NCBI GenBank assembly: GCA_039105265.1 | Contig: JAPFFF010000020.1 | Location: 186,001-250,000, forward strand | Direction: 5' to 3' | DNA length: 64,000 nucleotides | Source: Tritrichomonas musculus | Taxonomy: Eukaryota; Parabasalia; Tritrichomonadida; Tritrichomonadidae | Notes under the pieces: model-generated | What the model saw: the letters and a program-made list of their open reading frames with translations, nothing else | Database searches by the model: none | What the model was told of the DNA's origin: nothing | Shown: in pieces, positions 18,681 to 28,918 of the stretch | Layout of the letters: every line of letters begins with the position of its first letter | How positions within the stretch are numbered: the stretch's first letter is position 1 | Translations under genes and position numbers: made by a program

Positions 18681-20105
18681 TCAATATCTATTTCCCCAAT
18701 CATATGTATACATCGGCATCTGATTCATCACAGGTTGTTGATTCATCATTTGTGGTTGATTCATCATTTGCTGCTGATTCATCATTTGTGGTTGATTCAT
18801 CATTTGCTGCTGATTCATCATTTGTGGTTGATTAATCATTTGTGGTTGATTCATCATTTGTGGTTGATTCATCATTTGTGGTTGATTCATCATTTGTGGT
18901 TGATTCATCATTTGCATTTGATTCATCATTGGTGGCTGATTCATCATTGGAACTTGATCTATCATTGGTGGTTGATTCATCATTGGTTGTTGATTCATCA
19001 TTTGTTGTTGATGCATCATTTGTTGTTGATTCATCATTTGTTGTTGATTCATCATTTGTTGTTGATGCATCATTTGTTGTTGATGCATCATCTGCATTTG
19101 ATTCATAATTTGCATTTGATTCATCATTTGTTGTTGATTCATCATTTGTATTTGATTCATAATTTGCATTTGATTCATCATTTGCGCTTGATTTAGAATA
19201 TCAAACTGGTTAGTCATTTGCATATTACCATTCCCTTCAATCTGAATAATTTCACAGATCTTCCTTTGCGTCTGACCTGGAAAATTAATGTGAACCTGAG
19301 CCAAAAAAATTTCCAATTCTTTTTGGTATGATGGAGATTGAATTTGCCGATCATTTGTGTGCAAACAAATAACTGCTGCTGCGTGAACAAACTCATTTTC
19401 ACATTTTGCTTTTGATTCCATCTTAGCAATTTCGATTCTTTGTCTTAAAACTTCATCGTCGTTATTTTTCATTGATGCAGAAACGAGTTTTTTCACACGA
19501 TCACGAAATTTTTCATCAGAAACCATTCCAAGGACAAGGAAGCCAAAAGCACTGTTGACATTTGGTTTATAGGCAAGTGCATAAGCAGCATCAATTTCAT
19601 TAAAACCATATTCGGTTAAAAGTTGAATATTTCTTTTACCAACATAGTTTACTAACTCAATTAAATCATTTTCACCTTGTTTTAAATCTGACATTCTATT
19701 GTTGAATGATGATGGATCATATGACACTAATTGATTCGAATTTGATTCCGGAGAAGTATTAATTTCTTGATCTGGCTCTTCTATTATAACAATAGGATAG
19801 TCGCGCTTTTTGTTATCGTCTGATTTTTCAGTACCTGATATTAAATCAAAAATTATTTTTGGAGCAAAAATCGTTATTTTTGAATTAGGAGCAATATCAT
19901 ATGAACCTACAGTTCTTTCATAATCATAAAATACCGTTTTATTTATAAATCTTAATCCAGTTGCAATTTCATCAGGAAAATCATCTTGATTTAAATTAAA
20001 ATGCTCGAAAACGAGTTTTGAAATATCTGAAAAAGTGGTTTCCAATTCAACATCGAGAGGAATCGTCTTTTGTAATCTATGAATTTCAAAATTAATTACG
20101 ACCAT
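18681..20105 (-). CDS. Ubiquitin-like and UBA-like protein with Met/Gln/Asn repeat tail
   Basis: A 474-residue protein. Residues 1-80 look like a ubiquitin-like fold (MVVINFEIHRLQKTIPLDVE... SDISKLVFEHFNL... ITIFAP). Residues about 145-205 look UBA-like (NIQLLTEYGFNEIDAAYALAY, then NSAFGFLVLG). Residues about 310-470 are some 26 tandem copies of a six-residue unit MMNQxQ, encoded by an 18-base minisatellite. A ubiquitin-like plus UBA layout recalls shuttle factors that bring ubiquitinated cargo to the proteasome; the repeat tail is prion-like in composition. The exact family is not identified. The start at 20105 has TCA triplets 7-12 bases upstream. Confidence 0.72.
   Translation of the reverse strand: MVVINFEIHRLQKTIPLDVELETTFSDISKLVFEHFNLNQDDFPDEIATGLRFINKTVFYDYERTVGSYDIAPNSKITIFAPKIIFDLISGTEKSDDNKKRDYPIVIIEEPDQEINTSPESNSNQLVSYDPSSFNNRMSDLKQGENDLIELVNYVGKRNIQLLTEYGFNEIDAAYALAYKPNVNSAFGFLVLGMVSDEKFRDRVKKLVSASMKNNDDEVLRQRIEIAKMESKAKCENEFVHAAAVICLHTNDRQIQSPSYQKELEIFLAQVHINFPGQTQRKICEIIQIEGNGNMQMTNQFDILNQAQMMNQMQIMNQIQMMNQQQMMNQMQIMNQMQMMHQQQMMHQQQMMNQQQMMNQQQMMHQQQMMNQQPMMNQPPMIDQVPMMNQPPMMNQMQMMNQPQMMNQPQMMNQPQMMNQPQMINQPQMMNQQQMMNQPQMMNQQQMMNQPQMMNQQPVMNQMPMYTYDWGNRY
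18720..19195. repeat. 18-base coding minisatellite
   Basis: About 26 copies of an 18-base unit (GATTCATCATTTGTGGTT and variants) encode the MMNQxQ hexapeptides of the gene on the minus strand. Variation is confined to positions that change Pro, Gln, His or Met within the unit. The antisense strand is also open, which is a by-product of the periodicity. Confidence 0.9.
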
Positions 20106-20478
20106 TTTACTTGACTGAATTTTTTCTTAAATCTCAAAAATTCAGATAAAAGTCTTATTTTTATATTAAAAATTGTGAATATAAATTATTGAATTTTTGA
20201 ATATGCACTCAATATCATAAAATCTTATTATCAGGATTTTCCCATTTTTATTTTAAACAATAACATCGCTAGTTTTAATTTTACACGAGAAATAGTAATC
20301 AACACCGATACATGTATACATTCATTTTCATTTCTTGTTTTTCAAATATTTTCAATACAAAACAAATTTGTGTTGTTCTCATTGAAGACCTTATTGATCA
20401 AAAAATAAAAAAGAATTAAAATCAAAAAATAATATCGATTATCTCTTTTATCTAACACATTTTTTTACATGATTTTTA
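20106..20478. other. Intergenic AT-rich spacer
   Basis: No gene or clear repeat. It holds the 5' flank of the ubiquitin-like gene and the 3' flank of the ankyrin gene. Confidence 0.4.
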
Positions 20479-21849
20479 TCAAATAAATTTCTTGTTCTTC
20501 ATTCTATTCCTTCTATATTTTTTCTTCTTTTTGCTTCGTTCTATTTTACTTTTCATATTGTTGATTTTGGAAATGTTTCGATCTTTAACTAATTTTTGAA
20601 CATATTCACTTTGATTTATATGATCTTCTAATTTCTCATCATCATCATCAATTATTTCACAATTACAAAATTCATCTTTCATGCATTCAAATTTCTCTGA
20701 GAATAAGTCAAACAAATAATGATCACAATTTTCAAGACAAATTTCAAAAGGAGTTCGTCTCTCTGAATAAGCGAAATTAGGATCACCTAAATCATTTTTG
20801 ATGATGTATTCCACGATGTAATGACGTCCTTCCATTGTTGCATATTGTAATAAAGAAAATAGATGAGAATCTAATTTGAAAGGATTAACAACATCAATGC
20901 TAAGCAAAAATTTCATGAAATAAAAATGACTTCTTTGTGCAGAATAATTGATTGGTGTAATTATATATTCTTTTTGCGTATATCTATTCAAATTTTCTTC
21001 TTTTTCTTCATCCAATTCGAGAAGTATTAACATCGCTTCATAATTTGATGATTTGATACATTCATTATAACAATTCGTATCAATTTTAACATCATAATTA
21101 TCAATGATATATTCAATTAAATCATTATTCATGAATTGAATTGCTAAATACAATAAATTTTGATTTGATTTATTGTTCAAATCTTTAATGTGATTCTCAA
21201 CAATATGAATTATTTCATAATTTCCACCGCAAATTGAATTCTTCAATAATGATTCATAATCAATATCATCAGATATCATCATTAAATATTTAAAACATTT
21301 GATTGAACCAAAAAGAGCAGAACTACCGATAATATCTGTATATTCGATTAAATCTCTAAAAATATAATCATAACATGATATTTTTGTAATAATATCATAA
21401 TTATTTTGAGAGATCATGTGTTGAAGAAGTTCAACATTATCATCAAATATTGCATTCACATATTGATTATTTGTATTGATAACGCTTGTTCTTTGCTTTT
21501 CTTCTGGTACATGGAAACAAAGGAAATAAAATCTTTCTTTCCAATTGCTTATTAATAAATGAAAGAAAAACAAAATTTCGTTTCCTTTATAATAGCTTTC
21601 TTGATCAATATAACGCATTTTATCAGAAATAGAATCTTCAAGAAATGATATCAATTTTAAAATATTATTAAAAACTTTTGGTTTTGCTAATATTACTGAT
21701 GCAAACAATTTCATTGTTGACTCAAATCTTTTAAGGTTTTTGAGTAAACCATGCTTTTCAATATAATTTTTGCAAACATTGATATCTTCATCACTCTCCA
21801 TTGATAACAAAATATTTTGAAGATCTGTGTAAATGAAAAATGTCTCCAT
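20479..21849 (-). CDS. Trichomonad ankyrin-repeat protein (DUF3447-like)
   Basis: A 456-residue protein starting METFFIYTDLQNILLSM. The N-terminal 150 residues form the helical module typical of this lineage-specific family. Degenerate ankyrin repeats follow (NAIFDDNVELLQHMISQNNYD, GSIKCFKYLMMI, ICGGNYEIIHIVENH, AIQFMNNDLIEYIIDNYD and INYSAQRSHFYFMKFLL). The last 60 residues are acidic, then very basic (KIERSKKKKKYRRNRMKNKK), which could be a nuclear signal. The ATG at 21849 was preferred because TCATTTTA on the minus strand ends 24 bases upstream. The family acts in unknown protein contacts. This copy is complete, unlike most ankyrin copies further along the window. Confidence 0.85.
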   Translation of the reverse strand: METFFIYTDLQNILLSMESDEDINVCKNYIEKHGLLKNLKRFESTMKLFASVILAKPKVFNNILKLISFLEDSISDKMRYIDQESYYKGNEILFFFHLLISNWKERFYFLCFHVPEEKQRTSVINTNNQYVNAIFDDNVELLQHMISQNNYDIITKISCYDYIFRDLIEYTDIIGSSALFGSIKCFKYLMMISDDIDYESLLKNSICGGNYEIIHIVENHIKDLNNKSNQNLLYLAIQFMNNDLIEYIIDNYDVKIDTNCYNECIKSSNYEAMLILLELDEEKEENLNRYTQKEYIITPINYSAQRSHFYFMKFLLSIDVVNPFKLDSHLFSLLQYATMEGRHYIVEYIIKNDLGDPNFAYSERRTPFEICLENCDHYLFDLFSEKFECMKDEFCNCEIIDDDDEKLEDHINQSEYVQKLVKDRNISKINNMKSKIERSKKKKKYRRNRMKNKKFI

Positions 21850-22000
21850 AATGATGAAGATGAACAATAAAATGAAGTCACATTTTTATAATTATTTTGA
21901 GTAGTCGACAATTTTGTTAAATTTTTGAAAATTTTACGAAAAATTTCAAAAATTTTTCATGATCAAATTTTTAATAATAATAATAAAAAAAACTAATAAC

Positions 22001-22071
22001 CTTAAACTCAAAAGCTGGACTGTATTTAACCTTTATTTGACCTCAACTACCGTCCGACTTTTGAGTTTAAG
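22001..22071. repeat. 20-bp stem inverted repeat
   Basis: CTTAAACTCAAAAGCTGGAC at 22001-22020 pairs with 22052-22071 with two mismatches around a 31-base loop. The arms are more GC-rich than the surroundings. It lies between the divergent promoter side of the ankyrin gene and a decayed BspA relic. It may be a small foldback element or a structured transcript. Confidence 0.6.
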
Positions 22072-22289
22072 TTTAGATAATAGAATAAAAAATAATATTA
22101 AAAAAAAAATCATTAATATACTGAATAAGATCCCAAGAAAAATTATTGATTCTCATTTTTATGAAGGATTTGGAATACAAGCATCCCTATCAGGATGCTC
22201 TTAAATTTAGAACTTGTAAAAGCATAATCAACAATTGTTTAAAGTTTTTAATCTTTTGGAATTTTAATCTTTTTTATGCTTTTCTCATT

Positions 22290-22680
22290 TTGAGAATGCT
22301 GAAATGCAAATAATAGGAATTGTTTCAGTTTCTTCACTCCTAACACAAAAATAAGTACAATTATAATTTGGCTGGACAATTCTTGTTTTTCCAATTAAGA
22401 TCTTGTCTTCATATGTTTTGAAATACTGATTATCTGGACTTACACAAACATTGATCAGTTTATGAGTAAATTTGTACCATTTTTTTTAATTCAACAAGCT
22501 TTGATGCCAATGATATGCTTTCAATTGCTAATGGTTCAAATTCTTTAATATCGATCATTTGAAACTTTGAATCTTTGGCAAATTCAGTACTTTTGAGAGT
22601 TCAACATTTAGAAAATGCATTTTGATTAATTTGAGTTACATTGACTGGAATAATGATGCTTGTAATTTATGATTTATACT
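22290..22680 (-). pseudogene. Decayed BspA-like fragment
   Basis: On the minus strand a broken reading gives ITSIIIPVNVTQINQNAF, then TEFAKDSKFQMIDI, then SLASKLVELKK and INVCVSPDNQYFKTYEDKIL. The order and spacing match the intact BspA protein at 3980-5266, which has NISQNSQLHSI, LFIPPTLLNLEEGW and ISIVVSPSNHRYLFYEQNYL. At least three stops or frame changes interrupt it, and neither end is complete. It is a pseudogene fragment. Confidence 0.6.
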
Positions 22681-23073
22681 CTTGCTTATTATTCTCTGAA
22701 AAAGTTTCTATCGTACTCCTTACTAAATAATTCTCGTTTAGTTTATCTAAATATAATTGGTCACAATCACAATTTCAATTGAATTTTACAAAAATATTCG
22801 ATTTTTTTGTATGGAATTAGTTCTTTATGATTTTAAAATATCATTGTACAATGTACATTGAATGCATATTGAAAAAAAGCATAATATTATAAAAGCCAGT
22901 AAATAAAAATAATAAGTTTATTTATTTAACTATTTAATAATCAAAGATAGTTTTTATTTTAATAAATACTTATTGAATTAAAAGCAATTTAAAAAATGTT
23001 TTATTTTACTTTTAAAAAGTTGTATCGTTCTTTATTTTATTTTTTCTCTCCAAGTTGATCTTATTGATACAGA

Positions 23074-26000
23074 ATGAGTATTTCAAAGTCTTTCCAAATT
23101 TCTCCTTTTATAAGGAATAAGAAAAATCTAATATACAAAGAATACAAGCAAGCTGTCGATTTTGATTTATTAATAGGATATTCAGATTTTTTCTATCAAA
23201 ATAAAATAATGTATGAAGACAAGGAAGACATTGAGCTTTCTGAAGAACCTATTGATATCAGCGAAAATGCTTTTCATACATTTATAAAATGTTGTCAAAA
23301 TGAAAAAATTGAAATAAATGAATCAAACGTTTTTGCGATTCGCCAACTTTCTTTTCACTATGAAGTTCACACTTTACAAAATATAATTAAAGAATACATC
23401 TTAAGCTCTCCACTTCTTTTCTATAAATCGTGCGTATTTAATCTTCTTACAAACCATGAAGCTCAGCCGAATCGCGATGATGAAGATATAATATCGAAAT
23501 GCATTTTTGATATAATTGATGATGAAGTATTGTTGAAATTACCAATTCCAACTTTATATCGGATTTTGAACAATTATTCTTTAAGCTTAAATGAATTGGA
23601 TGAGAATCAACAAAATCAAATAATTAATTTTTTATTCAAATATCTTCAAAAGTATAAAAAAGAAGCATCAACGTTGTTTTTAAACCTAAATCTAGACAAA
23701 TCTAAATTAGATGTCATATTTCGATTGAATGAAGAATTCTCAGGCATTTTTGATACAAATATGATCAAGACTGAATCACTTATTAAAATTGTTACAGATT
23801 TATCAAATGATTTAAAAAATCTAAAAAACAATTTTTCAAAAGCAAATTCTGATAACATTCAATGTCTTAAAAACAAGTTTACTGTAATAAATCAAAAAAT
23901 TGATGATTTCTTGGCTTCATTCAATGATAAAATTAATCGTTTACAAAAAATAGATATTATTAGAGGAAAAGTTAACAAGTTTCATCAAAGTTACTTGAAT
24001 GAAAAGTACAGAAATATGGACACAATCAATTATTTAAATAATAATATTAATCAAATGAGGAATGAAATTCAAAATAATAATGAAACTATTCAAAATCAGC
24101 AAAACACGATAAACTATCTTAAAAAAGAAAATGAAAAATTAAATCGTATTATTTCCGACATAACACCTCAATGCATCTCAAATCTAGAAGACGATATTCA
24201 CAAATTCAATGATTATAATGGAGAAACTCAAAAAGTTATTATTTCAAAAATTATTGAACAAAATAAATGTGCTGATTGTCAACTGTTTCAAAAAATATTG
24301 GATTTGTTAGTATATTTATCAGACGAGCAAACAAAAAACAATTATTTAATTAATAAAAATTACATTTATATTCATCCTAAGAACGATAAAGATAATTTTA
24401 ATACAATCAAAGTAATAGAATCAATTGGAATAAGTTCATACATAGTCGAGAGTTTATACAACAATGGATCTTTAACATCTGATGAATTTATCAAGCAAAT
24501 AAATAACTATCAAAAAATTTATGTTGAAATCGGATATAATGAATATATGTTTGAAAGAATTCATGAAATAATAATTAATATAATAAATACAAAGTGTACC
24601 CATCTTAAAATCGGCGTTAATATTTTTGAGTTTAGGAGTTTCGAATATTTTCAAAATGACAAAAAGAGATTGTATTCAGTTAGAATTGATTCAAGTGTCG
24701 GAGATAAAATCTCAAGCGGAGGAAGCTCTAAAGGACGATTTGAAAATTGCTCACTTGTTGAAATACTTACAATTGATGATGGAATCAAATATATAGAAGG
24801 TGGATCTTTTTATTCATGCGTAAACTTAAAATATATTAGATTTGGCTCATCTGTTGAATATATTGGCAATTCAGCATTCAATAATTGTAAAAAATTAGCA
24901 CAAATTTCACTCCCATCTTCTTTGAATTTGATTGATTTTATTGCTTTCAAAAATTGCAATAATTTGAATCAAATTAAACTTGATCCTTATAAAGCCAAAC
25001 TTCGTCCTGATTCATTTAATAATTGCCCTTCATCAACAAAACTCATTTTCATTTCATCATTAACGACTACAGTAAATTATGAATTTGAGAATTATGAAAG
25101 ATTTACTCATATAGTAATTCCTGATTCAATAAAAATTATAGGTCAAAAATCCTTTAAAGAATGCAAGTTTTTAAGAACAATAATAATTCCATCATCAATA
25201 ACTTTGATTGAAGATGAAGCATTTTATAAATGCTCTAATTTGAAAGAAATATCTTTTAGCTCTTCATTATCTTCAATAGGAAAGAAATCATTTTATGGAT
25301 GTTCTTCATTAGAAACATTAAATATACCTTCATCTATAAAAAGTATTGGATGGTATGCTTTTGCAGAATGCTGTAAATTGGAACAGATTATATTTTCATG
25401 TCCTTCTTCATTAACTGAAATTAGTAATAATTTATTTGAGAATTGTAGTTCTCTTAAACAAATTTCAATTCCATCTTCTGTTGCTTATATCAGATCGAAC
25501 TCTTTTAAAGGTTGCAAATCATTATTAAAAATTGATATACCAAACTCTGTTAAAAAAATCGAAACTTCATCTTTTAAACAATGTTTTTCAATTTCCCAAA
25601 TAACAATTCCATTGTCAATGAATGAAATTAACAGCAGTTGCTTTGAAAATAGCATATCAATATCATATGTTATATTTGAAAACGAAAAATCAGTGAGATT
25701 AATTGGACAAAAAGATACTAATAAATGCTTTTCTCTTAAAGAGCTATTCATCAACAGCCAAACTACTACAATTCCTAAAATAATGGCAGGATTTTCCAAT
25801 ATTTTCTTTACACATCTTGATACGATATCTCCTGGAATTATAAGCACACTTCATAAAAAATCCAAAACAAAATTTGATCATCTTTTTGTTGCATCACAAT
25901 CATCAAGTGATATATACGACATGATTGATCCAAACGGCAAATCTGTCTTTGGTACTAGCAATATAAAGAATTTTTTCATTAAAATTGAACTTCAAAAAGC

Positions 26001-26718
26001 GGTTATTATAAATGGAATTGAAATATTTTCAGCAACATCATCATTTCCAAAATCCTTCGACATAAAAATAAATGGAGTTACAAAGAAATCAATCAAATCT
26101 GCTGATGAACTAAATGGTGAAAACAAAAGAATGAAGATTTTATTTGATCCTATTTCGTGTAGCACTTTTCGATTTGTACAAAAAGGGCCAAATTGGAATG
26201 GAAGCAATTTTCTTTCTATCAAAAGAATTGAATTTTTGTCATCAGAACCAAAATATTCTGGCGGTGTATTTAATGCACTTGTTTCATCTTGTCCAAATAA
26301 AGATCCACATTTGTGCCCAGCTATCATTTCTTCATCTAATTTTGACTTCAACACATTTCATTCACTCAACCCACAGAGTACCATATGCACCTTTGCCTTG
26401 GAGAATTCATGGTTTCAAATTGAATTAACAAGTGGATTCGCGATTCTTAAAGGATTTCGGATTAAATATTGCAATTCATGCAGAATTAAGAGTTGCAAAA
26501 TTATTTGTACGGATGATGTAAAAAAGCCAATTGATGATTGGACAACTTTAATCGAGATCAAACAAACAAATCAATACAGATATATACCCGATACTTATGA
26601 ATTTTCTCAATTTAGTCCACCAGCTAGATATATTAGACTCATTCAGACTGGACCAAACTCGGAAAAAAACTTATTTCTGAAATTTCGTCATTTTGACTTA
26701 TTTGGAATCTATATTTGA
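23074..26718 (+). CDS. BTB / coiled-coil / BspA-LRR / double F5-8C fusion protein
   Basis: A 1214-residue protein combining modules that are separate elsewhere in the window. Residues about 20-230 are BTB/BACK-like (FDLLIGYSDFFYQ, then FVAIRQLSFHYEVHTLQ-type helices). Residues about 240-380 are an Asn/Lys/Gln-rich coiled coil. Residues about 400-540 hold a helical domain I do not recognise. Residues about 545-895 carry BspA-like leucine-rich repeats (YIGNSAFNNCKKL, LIEDEAFYKCSNL, SIGKKSFYGCSSL, SIGWYAFAECCKL). Two F5/8-type C domains follow at about 932-1065 and 1060-1214, the second ending FRHFDLFGIYI. No signal peptide or membrane helix is seen, so it is probably an intracellular scaffold. 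No good initiator is seen; the ATG at 23074 is the first in frame and gives a complete BTB. Confidence 0.85.
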   Translation: MSISKSFQISPFIRNKKNLIYKEYKQAVDFDLLIGYSDFFYQNKIMYEDKEDIELSEEPIDISENAFHTFIKCCQNEKIEINESNVFAIRQLSFHYEVHTLQNIIKEYILSSPLLFYKSCVFNLLTNHEAQPNRDDEDIISKCIFDIIDDEVLLKLPIPTLYRILNNYSLSLNELDENQQNQIINFLFKYLQKYKKEASTLFLNLNLDKSKLDVIFRLNEEFSGIFDTNMIKTESLIKIVTDLSNDLKNLKNNFSKANSDNIQCLKNKFTVINQKIDDFLASFNDKINRLQKIDIIRGKVNKFHQSYLNEKYRNMDTINYLNNNINQMRNEIQNNNETIQNQQNTINYLKKENEKLNRIISDITPQCISNLEDDIHKFNDYNGETQKVIISKIIEQNKCADCQLFQKILDLLVYLSDEQTKNNYLINKNYIYIHPKNDKDNFNTIKVIESIGISSYIVESLYNNGSLTSDEFIKQINNYQKIYVEIGYNEYMFERIHEIIINIINTKCTHLKIGVNIFEFRSFEYFQNDKKRLYSVRIDSSVGDKISSGGSSKGRFENCSLVEILTIDDGIKYIEGGSFYSCVNLKYIRFGSSVEYIGNSAFNNCKKLAQISLPSSLNLIDFIAFKNCNNLNQIKLDPYKAKLRPDSFNNCPSSTKLIFISSLTTTVNYEFENYERFTHIVIPDSIKIIGQKSFKECKFLRTIIIPSSITLIEDEAFYKCSNLKEISFSSSLSSIGKKSFYGCSSLETLNIPSSIKSIGWYAFAECCKLEQIIFSCPSSLTEISNNLFENCSSLKQISIPSSVAYIRSNSFKGCKSLLKIDIPNSVKKIETSSFKQCFSISQITIPLSMNEINSSCFENSISISYVIFENEKSVRLIGQKDTNKCFSLKELFINSQTTTIPKIMAGFSNIFFTHLDTISPGIISTLHKKSKTKFDHLFVASQSSSDIYDMIDPNGKSVFGTSNIKNFFIKIELQKAVIINGIEIFSATSSFPKSFDIKINGVTKKSIKSADELNGENKRMKILFDPISCSTFRFVQKGPNWNGSNFLSIKRIEFLSSEPKYSGGVFNALVSSCPNKDPHLCPAIISSSNFDFNTFHSLNPQSTICTFALENSWFQIELTSGFAILKGFRIKYCNSCRIKSCKIICTDDVKKPIDDWTTLIEIKQTNQYRYIPDTYEFSQFSPPARYIRLIQTGPNSEKNLFLKFRHFDLFGIYI

Positions 26719-27185
26719 TTATAGATAATATTTACTTTTATCTAAAAATTATTCAATTTTTATTAATAAACGGACTTTATCTTTTTTATAACAAAATATC
26801 AAAGATATAGATATAAATGGTTAACTTGATGTATATCCTATTATAGGATATTACTAAAAAAGTTTTTAATGTAAATATTTTTTTTTCATACAAAACAATT
26901 TTTTACAGCATCATGAATTTTTTCGATTATAAATAATTGTATATATCTAATGTATAGCATATTTTATATATATAAATGTTTTGTCAAAATGAATGAATAT
27001 GATTCTAAAAAATCAGTTAAGTAATTTTAGTTAACAAATGATAAATAACGAATATAATTTAATTTAAAGTTTTTTTTATTAACATTTAGTATGCTTGATT
27101 AAAAGCAAAGCATAGTTAAGATATTAATCAATTGCTGAGAGAATTGGCGCTAAAGAAAGAAAAAACGTTGTTTATAAAGTAATAT
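26719..27185. other. AT-rich intergenic spacer
   Basis: No gene recognised. TATA-like and poly-T tracts only. Confidence 0.4.
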
Positions 27186-28512
27186 TTATTTCAAGTTATT
27201 TAGACTTTCTTTCATTACTTGGGATTTAACTTGAATGACTGCGCCATATTTAGCAAAAGGATTTTTGACATTCAATTTATTAAATAACAAGAAATTATGA
27301 TCTTCAGAAATATTTGTACTAAATTCTATAGGTTCCTTCTCAATTGGGCCAAATCTATTCAACATCTCTTTTGTTATTTCTAATATTAATTCTTTCTTTA
27401 ACTCGAATTTTTTGACCAAATAGTCAGTTTCAATGATTCATAATATTTATTAGCAGTTAATAAAAAGCAGCATAACGAAATCTTTTTCAGATTTGTTTTG
27501 TTCTTTTAATTTTCGACTGTAATTTTCCATGATTTTAATGAAATTAGGAAGATATCGAGGCTGAATTGAGCAAACCCAAAAATCATGATTAAGTCGCTTA
27601 AAAAGTGGAACTAAATTCTTTGCATCTTCAACCATTGTAAGAAGGAATTTAAGAACTAAAATCCAATTTTCAAGTGGTATTGCTTGTTTATTTTGTTCTT
27701 CAATAGTATAGCATATTTCTAATTGAATCTTGTATGCTAAATCTTTATCAATAACCGCTTGATAAAAATCATCTAATCGTTTAACTGTGGTAATTACCTT
27801 GCTTTTGCTTCTAGATTGGCAGACTTCTTCAAGTTCTTTCTTAGCTGTTTAATCATCAATCATTTTATTATGCTCTGCTCGAAGTCGAGATTCAGCAGCT
27901 TCAGCAGCTGTCATATCTTTGCGTGGTTGCGATGTCTTTTTTTTGGGATTCTTTTTTATCTGTTTTTTCTGGTTATCTTTGTTTTGCCCTTGATCTTCAT
28001 CATCTGAAGAATAAAACTAAGACTCATTGCCATCGCTTTCACTATCACTCTTCTTATCATCGCTTTTCACTTGGTCATCAGCATCCTGGTTTTCTAATTC
28101 GTCATCGTCGTTTTCAAAGTTTTCTGGATGTTCTTCGCACTCTTGTAATTATTTTTAAAAGTTTCGATTGAATTTTTTGATATCTTGATTAAATTATTCT
28201 TGACTAACTCTTTGACTTTTTTGTGGATATATAATGTGGGTTTTCTTTTTATTATTATTATTATTTTTGGTGGGCGTTTGTAAATATTCTGAAGTTTGGT
28301 ATATTCTTCCTGAGCTTTTTTGTATTGTTTAAGTTCCATACTATCTAATACTGCTCCAAAACTCGTTCTAAAATTTTTTTTGTTTATCAGCCATTTTGTT
28401 GTTTTTTTCATCTTCATCTTCTTCTTCATTGTAATTTTTTGTTTCTTCATGTTGATATTCTTCTTCATCATCTTCATCAGAAAGATTAAGGAGTGAGTCC
28501 CAATTGTGATTC
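27186..28512 (-). pseudogene. Decayed gene resembling the N-terminal half of eIF3 subunit c
   Basis: Broken minus-strand frames read in order: MNHNWDSLLNLSDEDD with an acidic start, then FGAVLDSMELKQYKKAQEEYTKLQ, then a KNNPEN-like region and an acidic/basic stretch with AAEAAESRLRAEHNKMI. Next come VCQSRSKSKVITTVKRLDDFYQAVIDK and LAYKIQLEICYTIEEQNKQ, then WILVLKFLLTMVEDAKNLVPLF and a last open piece ending at 27186. The acidic N-terminus, the repeated helical segments and the phrase order (including a LQARGKKGTDRAAQI-like segment in human eIF3c) suggest eIF3c. Several stops and frame slips rule out a working gene. Identity is inference from pattern, without alignment. Confidence 0.45.
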
Positions 28513-28918
28513 ATATCAAATTTAAATTTGATATGCAAAAATTTTCGGGAATATTTTGGTTAAAATTTCAATGAATTCTGTAAACAGGAAAGCTTTCAAT
28601 AAAAGTCAAAGATTCTCCACAAATTTCATACAAAAGAATTTTTAAATATATAAAATAAAATAGTTATTTTATGATTTTATTAAATGCACTGATGCTCTTT
28701 AGGTAACATACTGAATTTTTATAAATATGAGCTATTTCAAAGAATCTTTGATCAAGATTGAAGATTTTGGTATAAATGTATCACAGTCCTAATTTAAATT
28801 TAATTATAGGAATTAAAAAAGGATAATAAGCATAAACGATTAAACTAATCATAAAAAAAATTAATCATAAATATAAAATATATTTAATTATTTATTTGAT
28901 ATGTAAAACTCTTTGTTA
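28513..28918. other. AT-rich intergenic spacer
   Basis: No gene recognised between the eIF3c-like relic and the GNAT gene. Confidence 0.4.

Noticed and set aside
18720-19195. CRISPR-like array
   Set aside because: The repeats are 18 bases with no spacers and encode MMNQxQ hexapeptides in an open gene; this is a coding minisatellite.
18735-19196. Open + strand frames through the minisatellite (His/Leu- and Ser/Val/Asp-rich)
   Set aside because: They are antisense by-products of the 18-base period; the minus gene has real domains upstream.
21959-22204. 81-residue + strand frame
   Set aside because: Composition is random AT-rich and it spans the hairpin at 22001-22071; no motif seen.
27816-28171. 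Phe/Ser-rich + strand frames
   Set aside because: They are antisense to acidic and basic stretches of the eIF3c-like relic.
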